Of a DNA stretch of 64,000 nt, positions 45,494 through 55,139 are shown piece by piece. Position numbers and translations under genes: made by a program. The DNA is from Micromonospora sp. WMMD882 (GTDB lineage Bacteria > Actinomycetota > Actinomycetes > Mycobacteriales > Micromonosporaceae): assembly GCF_027497255.1 (NCBI RefSeq), contig NZ_CP114903.1:2604001-2668000 (forward strand), read 5' to 3'. Positions within the stretch are counted from its first letter, which is position 1. Each line of letters opens with the position of its first letter. A model generated the notes under the pieces. That model saw only the letters and a program-made list of their open reading frames with translations. It had not been told where the DNA came from and made no database searches.

Positions 45494-47227
45494 TCAGAGG
45501 GTCTGGACGGTAGCGATGCGCTCCTCGAGCTGCTCGATGGTGGCCTGGGCGCTGGGTGGGCCGCCACAGAGCCGACGCAGCTCGGCGTGGATCTTGCCGT
45601 GCGGCTGGCCGGTACGGTGGTGACGGGCGGCCACCAGGGCGTTGAGCTGCCGACGTAGCGCCACCCGACGCTGGGCGGCGCTCATCGGCGCCGACGGCGC
45701 GGCCGGGGCCGCAGCGGCCGGCTCAGCGGCCCGCTCGACGGCCCGTCGCCGCTGCGCGGCGAGCTGGTCGGCCTGCCGTCTGGTCAGCAGCAACGCCACC
45801 TGGTCCGCGGTGAGCAGGCCCGGCAGGCCGAGGTACTCCTCCTCCTCAGGGGTGCCGGCCTGCGCGGCGGTGCCGAACGACGCGCCGTCGAAGATGACCT
45901 GGTCCAACTCGGCGGTCGCGGACAACGCCGCGAACCGTTTCTCCAGCTCGCCGCTGGCCTGGTCGTCGCGTTGGGCACGCTCCAGCAGGTCGTCGTCGAA
46001 GCCATCCCGGTCCTTCGGCTTGCCCAGCACGTGGTCCCGGTCGGCCTCCATCTCGCTGGCCAGCCCGAGCAGGTGCGGCACGCTGGGCAGGAAGACCGAG
46101 GCGGTCTCGCCCGGTCGGCGGGCCCGGACGAACCGCCCGATCGCCTGGGCGAAGTACAGCGGGGTGCTGGCGCTGGTCGCGTAGACGCCCACCGCCAGCC
46201 GCGGGATGTCCACCCCCTCGGACACCATCCGCACCGCGACCAGCCAACGCTGCTCGGAGGCGGCGAACGAGGCGATCCGCGCGGACGCGCCCTGGTCGTC
46301 GGAGAGGACCACCGCGGCCCGTTCCCCGGTGACCTGTTCGAGCAGCTTCGCGTACGACCGGGCGGTCTGCTGGTCGGTCGCGATGACCAGCCCGCCGGCG
46401 TCGGCCATCCCGGCGTTGCGCAGTACCGTCAGGCGGGCGTCCGCCGCCCGGAGCACCTGCGGCATCCAGTCGCCGGCCGGGTCCAGGGCGGTCCGCCAGG
46501 CCTGGGCGATCAGGTCCTGCGTCATCGGCTCGCCCAGCCGCGCGGAGAGCTCCTCGCCGGCGTTGGTGCGCCACCGGGTCTCCCCCGAGTACGCCAGGAA
46601 CAGCACCGGCCGGACCACGCCGTCCCGTAGGGCGTCGGCGTAGCCGTAGACCGAGTCGGCACGCGAACGGAGCAGACCGTCCCCGCCCCGCTCGTAGTCG
46701 ACGAACGGGATGGGGTTGTCGTCCGAGCGGAACGGCGTACCGGTGAGCATCAACCGGCGTACCGCGGGCTCGAAGGCCGCTTTCACCCCGTCCCCCCAGG
46801 TCCGGGAGTCGCCGGCGTGGTGGATCTCGTCCAGGATGACCAGGGTGCGCCGGGTCATGGTGCGTCTGCGGTGCACCTGCGGCGCCATGCCCACCTGCGC
46901 GTACGTGACCACCGCGCCGTGGAAGTCGGCGGCGGAGTGCACGTCGGAGTTCCGGAAGGCGGCGTCGAGCTGGATGCCGACCCGGGCCGCCGCCAGGGAC
47001 CACTGGGTCTTCAGGTGCTCGGTGGGGGCGACCACGGTGACCGCGTCGACGGTGCCGTCGACGAGCAGCTCGGCGGCGATCCGCAGGGCGAAGGTCGTCT
47101 TGCCCGCTCCCGGGGTGGCGACCGCGGTGAAGTCGGGCCCCCGGCGGCGCAGGTACTCCACCAGGGCTTTGCGTTGCCAGGCACGCAGGGCCGGAAACGT
47201 CTCGATCGCCGGCAACCGGGCAGCCAC
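45494..47227 (-). CDS. SF2 DEAD/DEAH helicase, XPB/Rad25-like
   Basis: This 577-residue helicase has two RecA-like domains. Domain 1 has Walker A in ATPGAGKTT (38-46), Walker B in VILDEIHHAG and motif III in LTGTPFR. Domain 2 has the motif V region VSEGVDIPRLAV and motif VI QAIGRFVRARRPG. A C-terminal extension of about 170 residues is Ala/Arg-rich and helical. Such proteins unwind or translocate on nucleic acid, probably in repair, but no specific pathway is shown. GGAGAGGAG precedes the GTG at 47227. It converges on the DUF7455 gene. Confidence 0.92.
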   Translation of the reverse strand: MAARLPAIETFPALRAWQRKALVEYLRRRGPDFTAVATPGAGKTTFALRIAAELLVDGTVDAVTVVAPTEHLKTQWSLAAARVGIQLDAAFRNSDVHSAADFHGAVVTYAQVGMAPQVHRRRTMTRRTLVILDEIHHAGDSRTWGDGVKAAFEPAVRRLMLTGTPFRSDDNPIPFVDYERGGDGLLRSRADSVYGYADALRDGVVRPVLFLAYSGETRWRTNAGEELSARLGEPMTQDLIAQAWRTALDPAGDWMPQVLRAADARLTVLRNAGMADAGGLVIATDQQTARSYAKLLEQVTGERAAVVLSDDQGASARIASFAASEQRWLVAVRMVSEGVDIPRLAVGVYATSASTPLYFAQAIGRFVRARRPGETASVFLPSVPHLLGLASEMEADRDHVLGKPKDRDGFDDDLLERAQRDDQASGELEKRFAALSATAELDQVIFDGASFGTAAQAGTPEEEEYLGLPGLLTADQVALLLTRRQADQLAAQRRRAVERAAEPAAAAPAAPSAPMSAAQRRVALRRQLNALVAARHHRTGQPHGKIHAELRRLCGGPPSAQATIEQLEERIATVQTL

Positions 47228-47562
47228 GCAACCGCTCCTCTCCGACCACCGTCAGGCGGACCCCGGCCGAGGGCCACGGGTGCCGCCGCCCATGAAAACG
47301 CCTCCGCGCACGGATGCCGCGAAGGCGGGATCAGCATAACCAGCGGGCTCCGGTCCGCCCAGGCGACACCACCGCCGGCACCGGTCACCCGCTCGACCGA
47401 CCGGCTCAGGCGGGCCGGGAGCGGCCCGCGCCGGGCCGGGTCAGGCCGGGCCGGGTCAGGCCGGGCCGGGTCAGGCCGGGCCGGGTCAGGCCGGGCCGGA
47501 CAGGTCGAGGGCAGGCAGGGGGACGGACAGGCCGGGTGGGCGGCCGGTGGGGCCGCCCACGG
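47228..47562. other. 335-bp gap with a tandem repeat, no gene seen
   Basis: The gap lies between DUF3039 and the helicase, both leftward. Its right part is the 15-bp repeat array. No frame has coding character and the helicase promoter is not recognisable. Confidence 0.55.
47431..47504. repeat. 15-bp tandem repeat, four perfect copies plus a partial
   Basis: CCGGGCCGGGTCAGG repeats perfectly at 47431, 47446, 47461 and 47476, followed by a 14-bp variant. The array lies 59 bp beyond the DUF3039 stop in non-coding DNA. Confidence 0.95.
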
Positions 47563-47781
47563 TCAGTCGGCCCAGGAGTCGTAGATCTCCTTGCACTTCG
47601 GGCAGACCGGCGAGCCGGGCTTGGCCGCCTTGGTCACCGGAAACGTCTCGCCGCACAGGGCGACCACGAAAGTGCCCATGACGGCGCTCTCGGCGATCTT
47701 CTCCTTACGGACGTAGTGGAACATCTCCGGACCGGTGTCGGCGTCCTTCTGCTCCGGACGCTCCAGAACCTCTGTGCTCAC
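47563..47781 (-). CDS. DUF3039 protein
   Basis: This 72-residue protein starts [13 protein letters not shown] and has a cysteine in [10 protein letters not shown] and the pair CPKC near the C-terminus, plausibly a zinc site with a histidine in FHYVRKEKI. It matches actinobacterial DUF3039. GGAGG lies before the GTG at 47781. Divergent from psuG across 85 bp. Function unknown. Confidence 0.87.
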   Translation of the reverse strand: MSTEVLERPEQKDADTGPEMFHYVRKEKIAESAVMGTFVVALCGETFPVTKAAKPGSPVCPKCKEIYDSWAD

Positions 47782-47854
47782 GTCGCACCTCCGACCTCAA
47801 AGTCTGGCAGGTCACTCCGGCCCGGTCCACCGCGGCCACCCTCAGCCCACGCCG

Positions 47855-47860
47855 TACCGT
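47855..47860 (+). promoter_or_regulatory. -10 hexamer of a probable leaderless psuG promoter
   Basis: TACCGT ends exactly 6 nt before the GTG at 47867, the same hexamer and spacing as at msrB. No ribosome site is present. Confidence 0.6.
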
Positions 47861-47866
47861 GGCGAG

Positions 47867-48790
47867 GTGACCGACTTCCACATCCGCCACGGGCGCGAGG
47901 TCGCCGAGGCGTTGCGCGCCCGGCGTCCGGTCGTCGCCCTGGAGAGCACCATCGTCTCGCACGGCCTCCCCCGGCCGGACAACCTCCTGGTCGCCCGCCG
48001 GATCGAGCAGACGGTACGCGAGGCGGGCGCCGTGCCGGCCACCATCGGCATGGTGGGCGGACAGCTGGTGGTCGGCCTGGACGACGCCGAGCTGACCCGG
48101 CTGGCCACCGCCGACGGCGTGGCGAAGCTGTCCGTACGCGATCTGGCGGTGGCCGCGGCGACCGGCGCGGACGGCGCGACGACGGTCGCCGCCACCAGCG
48201 CGGTGGCCGCCGCGGCCGGAATCGGGGTGTTCGCCACCGGCGGGCTCGGCGGGGTGCACCGTGAGGCCGCGCAGACCTTCGACGAGTCGGCCGACCTGGT
48301 CACCCTGTCCCGGACGCCGATCGCGGTGGTCTGCGCCGGCGTCAAGTCGATCCTCGACGTGGGGGCGACCCTGGAACGGCTGGAGACGCTCGGCGTCGGC
48401 GTGGTCGGCTACCGCACCCGCCGGTTCCCCGGGTTCTTCGTCACCGACGGCGGGTTCGACCTGGACTGGTCGGTCGACTCGCCGGAGCAGGTGGCGGCCA
48501 CGATGGCCGCGCGGGCCGGTCAGCGGGCGCACGGCGGCGGACTGATCGTGGCCAACCCGCTGCCGGTCGACGAGCAGCTCGACCCGGAGCTGCACGACCG
48601 GACGCTGGCCGAAGGGCTGGCCCGGCTGGCCCGGGACGGGGTGACCGGCAAGGCGGTGACGCCGTACCTGCTGGCCCACTTCCACTCCGCCACCGGGGGC
48701 GCGAGCCTGGCGGTGAACGTGCGGATCATCCTCCGCAACGCCGACCTGGCCGCCCGGATCGCCGTCGCCGCGTCCGCCACGGCGGGATGA
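47867..48790 (+). CDS. psuG: pseudouridine-5'-phosphate glycosidase
   Basis: PsuG splits pseudouridine 5'-phosphate into uracil and ribose-5-phosphate by breaking the C-C glycosidic bond. The 307-residue protein carries the family segments [18 protein letters not shown] (about 20-37), [23 protein letters not shown] (catalytic Lys region), [12 protein letters not shown] and [10 protein letters not shown]. The GTG start is fixed by the -10 hexamer. Its stop overlaps the kinase start as ATGA. Together the two genes recycle pseudouridine from RNA turnover. Confidence 0.95.
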   Translation: MTDFHIRHGREVAEALRARRPVVALESTIVSHGLPRPDNLLVARRIEQTVREAGAVPATIGMVGGQLVVGLDDAELTRLATADGVAKLSVRDLAVAAATGADGATTVAATSAVAAAAGIGVFATGGLGGVHREAAQTFDESADLVTLSRTPIAVVCAGVKSILDVGATLERLETLGVGVVGYRTRRFPGFFVTDGGFDLDWSVDSPEQVAATMAARAGQRAHGGGLIVANPLPVDEQLDPELHDRTLAEGLARLARDGVTGKAVTPYLLAHFHSATGGASLAVNVRIILRNADLAARIAVAASATAG

Positions 48791-49788
48791 ACGGCGACGA
48801 CGCGCACGCCGGAGGCCGACCCGACCCGACCGACGGCTCCCCGCCGGTCCCGCCGACCGCGCCCGTCCCGCCGGCGGCACGTCTCCGGCCGGCCGGGCCG
48901 GGTCGGGTGATCGTGGTGGGCGACCTGGTCACCGACGTGGTCGCGGTGCTGGCCGGACCGCTGGCCACCGGCTCGGACACCCCGGCCACGATCCGGTTCA
49001 CCGGGGGTGGGCAGGCCGCCAACACCGCCGTCTGGCTGGCCGGGCTGGGGGTGCCGGTCACCCTGGTCGCGGCGGTCGGCGACGACGAGCCGGGCCGGGC
49101 CCGGGTCGCCGAGCTGACCCGCACGGGGGTCGATTGCGCGGTCACCGCGTACGCCGACCGGCCCACCGGCAGCGTGGTGGTGCTGGCCTCGGCCGGGGAA
49201 CGCACGATGCTCACCGAGCGGGGCGCGAACCAGCGGCTGACCGGCGCCCAGGTGACCGCCGCCCTGGCCGACCGGCCGGACGCCGGGCACCTGCACCTGT
49301 CCGCGTACCCGCTGTTGGATCCGGCCTCGCGGGCGGCGGGCCGACGGGCGTTGGCCGTCGCCCGCGAGCGTGGTCTCACCAGCAGCGTCGACGCGGCCTC
49401 CGCCGCGCCGCTGCGGCAGGTCGGCGCGGCGGCCTTCCTGGACTGGGTACGCGACGTCGACCTGCTGCTGGTCAACGCGGACGAGGCGGCGGTGCTCGCG
49501 CCGGACGCGGACCCGGTGACGCAGGCCCGGACGTTGACGGCCATCGCACGCAACGTGGTGGTGAAGCGTGGGCCGGCGGGAGCGGTCTGGGTCGGGCCGG
49601 ACGGAACGGTGACCTCGACGCCGGGCCGCCGGACGCCGACGGTCGACGCCACCGGGGCCGGGGACGCCTTCGCGGCCGGGCTGATCGCCGGCTGGTCGGC
49701 AGGCGTGACCCGGGCGGAGGCGCTGGCCGACGCCGCCGAGCTGGGGGCCAGGGCGGTCTCGACGATCGGCGCCCGCCCGGCCCGGTGA
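48787..49788 (+). CDS. psuK: PfkB-family kinase, probable pseudouridine kinase
   Basis: The 333-residue sugar/nucleoside kinase has PfkB signatures: [18 protein letters not shown] (about 74-91) and [15 protein letters not shown] near the C-terminus, with the catalytic Asp in GAGDAF. A Pro/Ala-rich N-terminal extension of about 35 residues precedes the core. Ribokinase-family substrates cannot be told from motifs; pseudouridine is inferred from the 4-bp overlap with psuG, whose substrate would be its product. Confidence 0.88.
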   Translation: MNGDDAHAGGRPDPTDGSPPVPPTAPVPPAARLRPAGPGRVIVVGDLVTDVVAVLAGPLATGSDTPATIRFTGGGQAANTAVWLAGLGVPVTLVAAVGDDEPGRARVAELTRTGVDCAVTAYADRPTGSVVVLASAGERTMLTERGANQRLTGAQVTAALADRPDAGHLHLSAYPLLDPASRAAGRRALAVARERGLTSSVDAASAAPLRQVGAAAFLDWVRDVDLLLVNADEAAVLAPDADPVTQARTLTAIARNVVVKRGPAGAVWVGPDGTVTSTPGRRTPTVDATGAGDAFAAGLIAGWSAGVTRAEALADAAELGARAVSTIGARPAR

Positions 49789-49795
49789 GCCCGGA

Positions 49796-50152
49796 TCAGG
49801 GTTCGGCGTCGATGACCCGGTGGGGGCGGTCCTCGGCGTCGGCGGCCAGGCTGCGGGGCGGGGTCGCCTCCCGCCGGGCCGTCCGGTTACGCAGCCGGTG
49901 CTGTTCCTTCGGCGGCCGGTCGTTGGCGAGCAGCACCGCCAGCCAGGGGATGAGCACCATCCCGATGCCGCACAGCGGCAGCCAGAGCCAGAGCAGCGGC
50001 GCCTGCACGCTGGCCAGGACGGCCCCCACGATCAGGCAGGCCGCGCGGATCGACATCATCAGGACATAACGCCGCTGGCGACTGGTGAGCTGGTCGTCCT
50101 GGCTGCGGGAGGCGTCGGTGATCAGGATCGGCTGGTACGCCTGACGCTTCAC
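49796..50152 (-). CDS. DUF3099 membrane protein
   Basis: This 118-residue protein starts MKRQAYQPILITDASRS, a DUF3099 hallmark, with two close transmembrane helices (about 28-48 and 52-72) and a basic then acidic C-terminal tail. GAGGAGG precedes the GTG at 50152. It converges on psuK with 7 bp between. The family is confined to actinobacteria and often lies near sigB. Function unknown. Confidence 0.87.
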   Translation of the reverse strand: MKRQAYQPILITDASRSQDDQLTSRQRRYVLMMSIRAACLIVGAVLASVQAPLLWLWLPLCGIGMVLIPWLAVLLANDRPPKEQHRLRNRTARREATPPRSLAADAEDRPHRVIDAEP

Positions 50153-50368
50153 ACGGACCTCCTCGACGGGGTTGCCCCCATCCTGTCACCACCGCGCCGG
50201 TCGCCGCGAGAATCGACGCAGCGACGCCACGGCCCCGACCGGGGGCGTGATCCCGGCGGGCGTCCGTCCGGACGCGCGGGGCCCTGCCCGTCCCGGGCCG
50301 TCCGGGACCGCGCTCCCCGCCAGGGCCGCGATCCCCGCCCCGCTCCGGCGGACCGTCGGGCGGGCCGC

Positions 50369-50971
50369 TCAGCGGGGCGCGGACCGGCCCGGACCCGGCT
50401 CGCGGGTCGCCTTCGCCGCCGCCTTCTGCTGCTGCTTGTGCTCACGGACCCGCCGCAGCGACTCCCCGTCGGTGACGTCGGCGACCGACCGGTACGCCCC
50501 GGCCTCGCCATACCCGCCGGCCGCCTCCCGCCAACCCGGCGGCTGGATTTCGAGGCGCTTGCCGAGCAGGGCCAGGAAGATCTGCGCCTTCTGCCGCCCG
50601 AAGCCGGGCAGCTCGCCGATGCGGCGCAGCAGCTCCGCGCCGTCGACCGGGTCGGCCCAGAGACGGGCCGCGTCCCCGTCGTACCGCTCGACGAGCAGCC
50701 GGCACACCTCCTGCGCCCGGGCCGCCATCGCCTTCGGGAACCGGTGCAGGGCCGGTGGCCGGGCGAAGAGCTCGGTCAGCGCCTCCGGGGTGAGCCCGGC
50801 CAGCTCCCGCGCGTCGGGCACGTGCCCGAGCCGCTGGCTGAGCACGTACGGCGAGGTGAACGCCTTCTCCAACGGGACCTGCTGGTCCAGGACCATGCCG
50901 AGCAGCAGGGCCAGCGGATCCCGGTTGAGCAGGGCGTTGGCCTCGGGGTCGATGGGAAGCGAAAGCGCCAT
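50369..50971 (-). CDS. HhH-GPD-type base-excision DNA repair protein
   Basis: This 200-residue protein resembles the helix-hairpin-helix GPD glycosylases: LGMVLDQQVPLEKAF (about 23-37) at the start and LPGFGRQKAQIFLALLG, the hairpin, near 120. It is shorter than AlkA or Nth, lacks the Nth Fe-S cluster and ends in a Lys/Gln-rich tail. The usual catalytic lysine or aspartate of the full-size enzymes cannot be assigned with certainty, so activity is unproven. The ATG at 50971 lies 6 nt after CAGCAT, possibly a leaderless -10. Divergent from the methyltransferase. Confidence 0.85.
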   Translation of the reverse strand: MALSLPIDPEANALLNRDPLALLLGMVLDQQVPLEKAFTSPYVLSQRLGHVPDARELAGLTPEALTELFARPPALHRFPKAMAARAQEVCRLLVERYDGDAARLWADPVDGAELLRRIGELPGFGRQKAQIFLALLGKRLEIQPPGWREAAGGYGEAGAYRSVADVTDGESLRRVREHKQQQKAAAKATREPGPGRSAPR

Positions 50972-51089
50972 GGCGACATGCTGCCACCGCCCGGCCGGCC
51001 CGTCGGCGGTAACCCGCCGAGGCGCCTTCCCGGCCCACGGATGACGGGTGCCGGGAAAGCCCGGCCGGGCAGCAGGCAGGATGGGCGAT

Positions 51090-52574
51090 GTGGACGAACA
51101 CGACATGCTGCTCTCTCCCGCCGGGGTCGACCGGCTCCGGGCCGCGCTGACCACCGCCGGTTTCACCGCCAACGGCATCGCCACCCGGCTCGGCCCGCAG
51201 GCCACCGGCGGGGTGGCCCGCAACGACCACCGGGCCGCCCTGCGCGCCACCGAGGACCGGGACCCGCTGGCCACGCTGATCCGGCTCTTCATCTGCGAGC
51301 AGACCGAGCCCGAGTCCGCGGTCACCGCGGCGCTCGCTCCGCTGCCCCTGGCCGAGGCGCTCGCCGCCGGGCTGGTCGAGCGGTACGACGACGGCCTGCG
51401 CGCCGGGATCGACCTGGAGCCGTACGGCGACCACTGGTGGGTGCTGGCCGACCTTCCGGCCAGCGCCCGACCCGGCCGCCCGTTGCACGCCGAGCACGTG
51501 CTCGGCATCGGCGGGGCGACCCAGACCCTGCTCGGCGCGACGGTCCGCCGTCCGGTGGGCAGCGCGCTGGACCTGGGCACCGGTTCCGGCGTCCAGGCCC
51601 TGCACCTGGCCACCCATGCCGGCACGGTCACCGCCACCGACGTGTCCGCCCGGGCGCTGCGGTTCGCGGCCACCACCGCGGCGCTCAACGGCCAGGACTG
51701 GGAGCTGCTCCGCGGCGACCTGGTGGCCCCGGTCGCCGGCCGACGGTTCGACCTGGTGGTGAGCAACCCGCCGTTCGTGGTGGGGCCGGGCACCACCACG
51801 CACGTCTACCGGGACTCCGGCCGGGTCGGCGACGCGGTCGGCGCGGAGCTGGCCGCCGCCGCGCCCGGGCTGCTCACCGACGGCGGCGTCATGCAGTACC
51901 TGGCCAACTGGGCGCACGTCGCCGGCGAGGACTGGGGTGACCGGGTGGCCGGCTGGTTCACCGGCACCGGCCTGGACGCCTGGGTGATCCAGCGTGAGGT
52001 CGCCGACCCGATGGCGTACGTGAACCTGTGGCTGACCGACGTCGGTGAGACGGCCGACCCGCACCGGATGGCGGCCTGGCTGGACTGGTTCGACGCGCAC
52101 AAGGTCGAGGCGGTCGGCTTCGGCATCGTCAGCCTGCGCGCGAGCGGCCACGACGACCCGGTGGTCCGGGTGGAGGACCTGCGACAGCGGGTCGAGCCGC
52201 CGCTGGGTGACCGGATCGCCGGCTGGTTCGACAGGCAGGACTGGCTGCGCTCGCACGACGCCGAGGGGCTGCTGGCGCACCGGTTCCGGGCCGCCGAGGG
52301 GCTGCAACTGCGCCAGGAGGCGACCATGGGCGACGAGGGCTGGGCGGTCGACCGGCAGGTGCTCGCCGCGCCGCGCGGCCTGCGCTGGACCGAGGAGATC
52401 GACCCGCTGGTGCTGGCCCTGGTCGGTGGCGCGGACGGCCGGCTGCCGCTGCGCGACCAGCTCGCCCTGCTCGCCGCGGCGCACGACGTCACGGTCGACG
52501 AGTTGGCCGAGGCAGCCGGCCCGATCGTGGCGCACCTGGTCGAACGGGGCTTCGTCGAGCCGGTCGTCGACTGA
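51090..52574 (+). CDS. DUF7059/HemK-like SAM-dependent methyltransferase
   Basis: The roughly 494-residue protein has an N-terminal helical domain (about 1-140), a class I methyltransferase core with [17 protein letters not shown] and the N6/N5-type catalytic [11 protein letters not shown], and a C-terminal winged or helical region of about 200 residues. NPPF indicates methylation of an amide or amino nitrogen, as in PrmC or rRNA G methyltransferases; the target is unknown. The GTG at 51090 is preferred, 7 nt after CAGGAT; the ATG at 51081 would overlap that hexamer. Its stop overlaps the dtd start by one base. Confidence 0.85.
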   Translation: MDEHDMLLSPAGVDRLRAALTTAGFTANGIATRLGPQATGGVARNDHRAALRATEDRDPLATLIRLFICEQTEPESAVTAALAPLPLAEALAAGLVERYDDGLRAGIDLEPYGDHWWVLADLPASARPGRPLHAEHVLGIGGATQTLLGATVRRPVGSALDLGTGSGVQALHLATHAGTVTATDVSARALRFAATTAALNGQDWELLRGDLVAPVAGRRFDLVVSNPPFVVGPGTTTHVYRDSGRVGDAVGAELAAAAPGLLTDGGVMQYLANWAHVAGEDWGDRVAGWFTGTGLDAWVIQREVADPMAYVNLWLTDVGETADPHRMAAWLDWFDAHKVEAVGFGIVSLRASGHDDPVVRVEDLRQRVEPPLGDRIAGWFDRQDWLRSHDAEGLLAHRFRAAEGLQLRQEATMGDEGWAVDRQVLAAPRGLRWTEEIDPLVLALVGGADGRLPLRDQLALLAAAHDVTVDELAEAAGPIVAHLVERGFVEPVVD

Positions 52575-52996
52575 TGCGGGCAGTGGTGCAGACCGTCGGC
52601 CGGGCCCGGGTGACCGTGGCCGGCGAGGTCGTCGGCGCTATCGAGGACGGCCTGCTGGTGCTGCTCGGGGTGACCCACGCGGACACCCCGCAGACCGCCC
52701 AGGCCATCGCCCGCAAGGTGCACGAGCTACGGATCCTCGACGACGAGCGCAGCGCCGCCGACACCGGAGCGCCGATCCTGGTGGTCAGCCAGTTCACCCT
52801 CTACGGGGACGCGCGCAAGGGCCGCCGGCCGAGCTGGACCGCCGCCGCTCCCGCCGAGGTCGCCGAGCCGCTGGTCACCACCGTGGTGGAGGCGCTGCGG
52901 GCCCGGGGCGCGCCGGTCGAGACCGGCCGGTTCCGCGCCCACATGCTGGTCGAGAGCGTCAACGTGGGCCCCCGCACCATCCTGCTGGAGCTCTGA
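52574..52996 (+). CDS. dtd: D-aminoacyl-tRNA deacylase
   Basis: Dtd hydrolyses D-amino acids mischarged on tRNA. The 140-residue protein starts [15 protein letters not shown] and has the active-site [19 protein letters not shown] (about 72-90). Its C-terminus [11 protein letters not shown] is the Gly-cisPro motif region; the usual form is NxGPVT, so Arg in place of Val is a small departure. The ATG overlaps the upstream stop as TGATG, so translation is coupled. Confidence 0.94.
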   Translation: MRAVVQTVGRARVTVAGEVVGAIEDGLLVLLGVTHADTPQTAQAIARKVHELRILDDERSAADTGAPILVVSQFTLYGDARKGRRPSWTAAAPAEVAEPLVTTVVEALRARGAPVETGRFRAHMLVESVNVGPRTILLEL

Positions 52997-52997
52997 C

Positions 52998-53040
52998 CTC
53001 CCCACCCCTCCCCCGGGCCACCGGTGGGTGGGGTGGGGGA
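52998..53040. terminator. GC-rich imperfect hairpin after dtd
   Basis: CCCTCCCCC and GGGGGAGGG arms with a GGTGGGTGGGG loop lie between the convergent dtd and Spo0M genes. Several pairings are possible, so the exact structure is uncertain. Confidence 0.4.
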
Positions 53041-53046
53041 GGGCGG

Positions 53047-53835
53047 TCAGGAGAAGAGGCCGCGGCGCTGGAGGGACTGCCGCAGCCACCCGTCGAGCTG
53101 GGCGGCCCAGTCCGTCTGGTGGGCGGTGGCGTGTTCGACGGTGAACCGGCCGAACGCGTCCCGCCCCTCGGTGAACAACCCGCCCCGCTTGTCGATCTCC
53201 AGCACCACCTGGATGTGGCGGGGGTTGGTGACGAACGTCAGCTCCAGTTGGTTGATCCCGCCGGCGTACTGCGGCGCGGGATAGAACTCGATCTCCTGGT
53301 AGAACGGCAGGTGCTGCTGCACGCCGTAGATGTGGCCGCGCTCCACGTCGGCGCGGGCGAAGCGGAAGCCCAGCCGCAGCAGCCCCTCCAGGATCCGCTC
53401 CTGCGCCGGCAACGGGTGCACCGCCACCGCGTCCAGGTCACCCTTGTCGACCGCGCGGGCCACCTCGAGCTCGGTACGCAGCCCCATGGTCATGCCGTGC
53501 AGGTGCTGGCCGTACAGCTCGGTCAGCGGGGTCTCCCACGGCACCTCGAACCGGAACGGAACGTCGTACCGCTGCCCGGCGGCCAGCCGGAACGGGCCGG
53601 TGAGCTGCTGCCGGTGGAACTCCTGGGTGGTCTGGTACTCGCTGTCGCCGCTCTCCACCTCCACCCGGGTGACCAGCCCGAGCGCCACGTACTCGATGTC
53701 GGTGTCGTGCTCGCCCCCGACGACCTGGACCCGTCCTTCCAGGTGCCCGCCCGGACGGCAGTTCGGGTTGGTCAGCACCGTCTCCACCGACGGACCGCCC
53801 ACGCCCATCGCCTGCATGAGTCTCTTGAAGACCAC
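53047..53835 (-). CDS. Spo0M-family (sporulation control / arrestin-like) protein
   Basis: This 262-residue protein starts VVFKRLMQAMGVGGPSVET and has the arrestin-like beta-sandwich pattern of Spo0M: GGHLEGRVQVVGG, FRLAAGQRYDVPFRFEVPWETPLT and IEFYPAPQYAGGINQLELTF. The length matches Bacillus Spo0M (about 258). In Bacillus it affects sporulation and cytoskeletal or cell-cycle events; its role in actinobacteria is not settled. GGAGG lies 6 nt before the GTG at 53835. Divergent from sigB across 207 bp. Confidence 0.9.
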   Translation of the reverse strand: MVFKRLMQAMGVGGPSVETVLTNPNCRPGGHLEGRVQVVGGEHDTDIEYVALGLVTRVEVESGDSEYQTTQEFHRQQLTGPFRLAAGQRYDVPFRFEVPWETPLTELYGQHLHGMTMGLRTELEVARAVDKGDLDAVAVHPLPAQERILEGLLRLGFRFARADVERGHIYGVQQHLPFYQEIEFYPAPQYAGGINQLELTFVTNPRHIQVVLEIDKRGGLFTEGRDAFGRFTVEHATAHQTDWAAQLDGWLRQSLQRRGLFS

Positions 53836-54042
53836 CGTGTCCTCCGTTGCCTGATCGTGGCGGCCCGGCGGGCCGACCGGTGGCACCGTAACCGGGTCGG
53901 GCAAGCCCCGCCACACGTTCCGGCAGCGTTGCTGTCGGGTCCCCGATCGCCTCACTCCCGTTTCACGCCCCACCCGGCAAGCTGTGTGTCACCGGCGCCA
54001 CTGGCCCGGTACGCGCGACGTTGACGCGGGGAGGCGACAGAG

Positions 54043-55065
<1,023 letters not shown>

Positions 55066-55071
55066 GTCCGC

Positions 55072-55114
55072 CACGACAGTGGGCCCCGGCGGTTCGCCGG
55101 GGCCCACTGTCGTG
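55072..55114. terminator. 19-bp hairpin after sigB
   Basis: Perfect 19-bp arms (55072-55090 and 55096-55114) with a 5-nt loop begin 6 bp after the sigB stop. They separate it from the convergent acetyltransferase gene. Confidence 0.85.
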
Positions 55115-55139
55115 CCGGCCCGCACCCGGGCCGGCTGAC

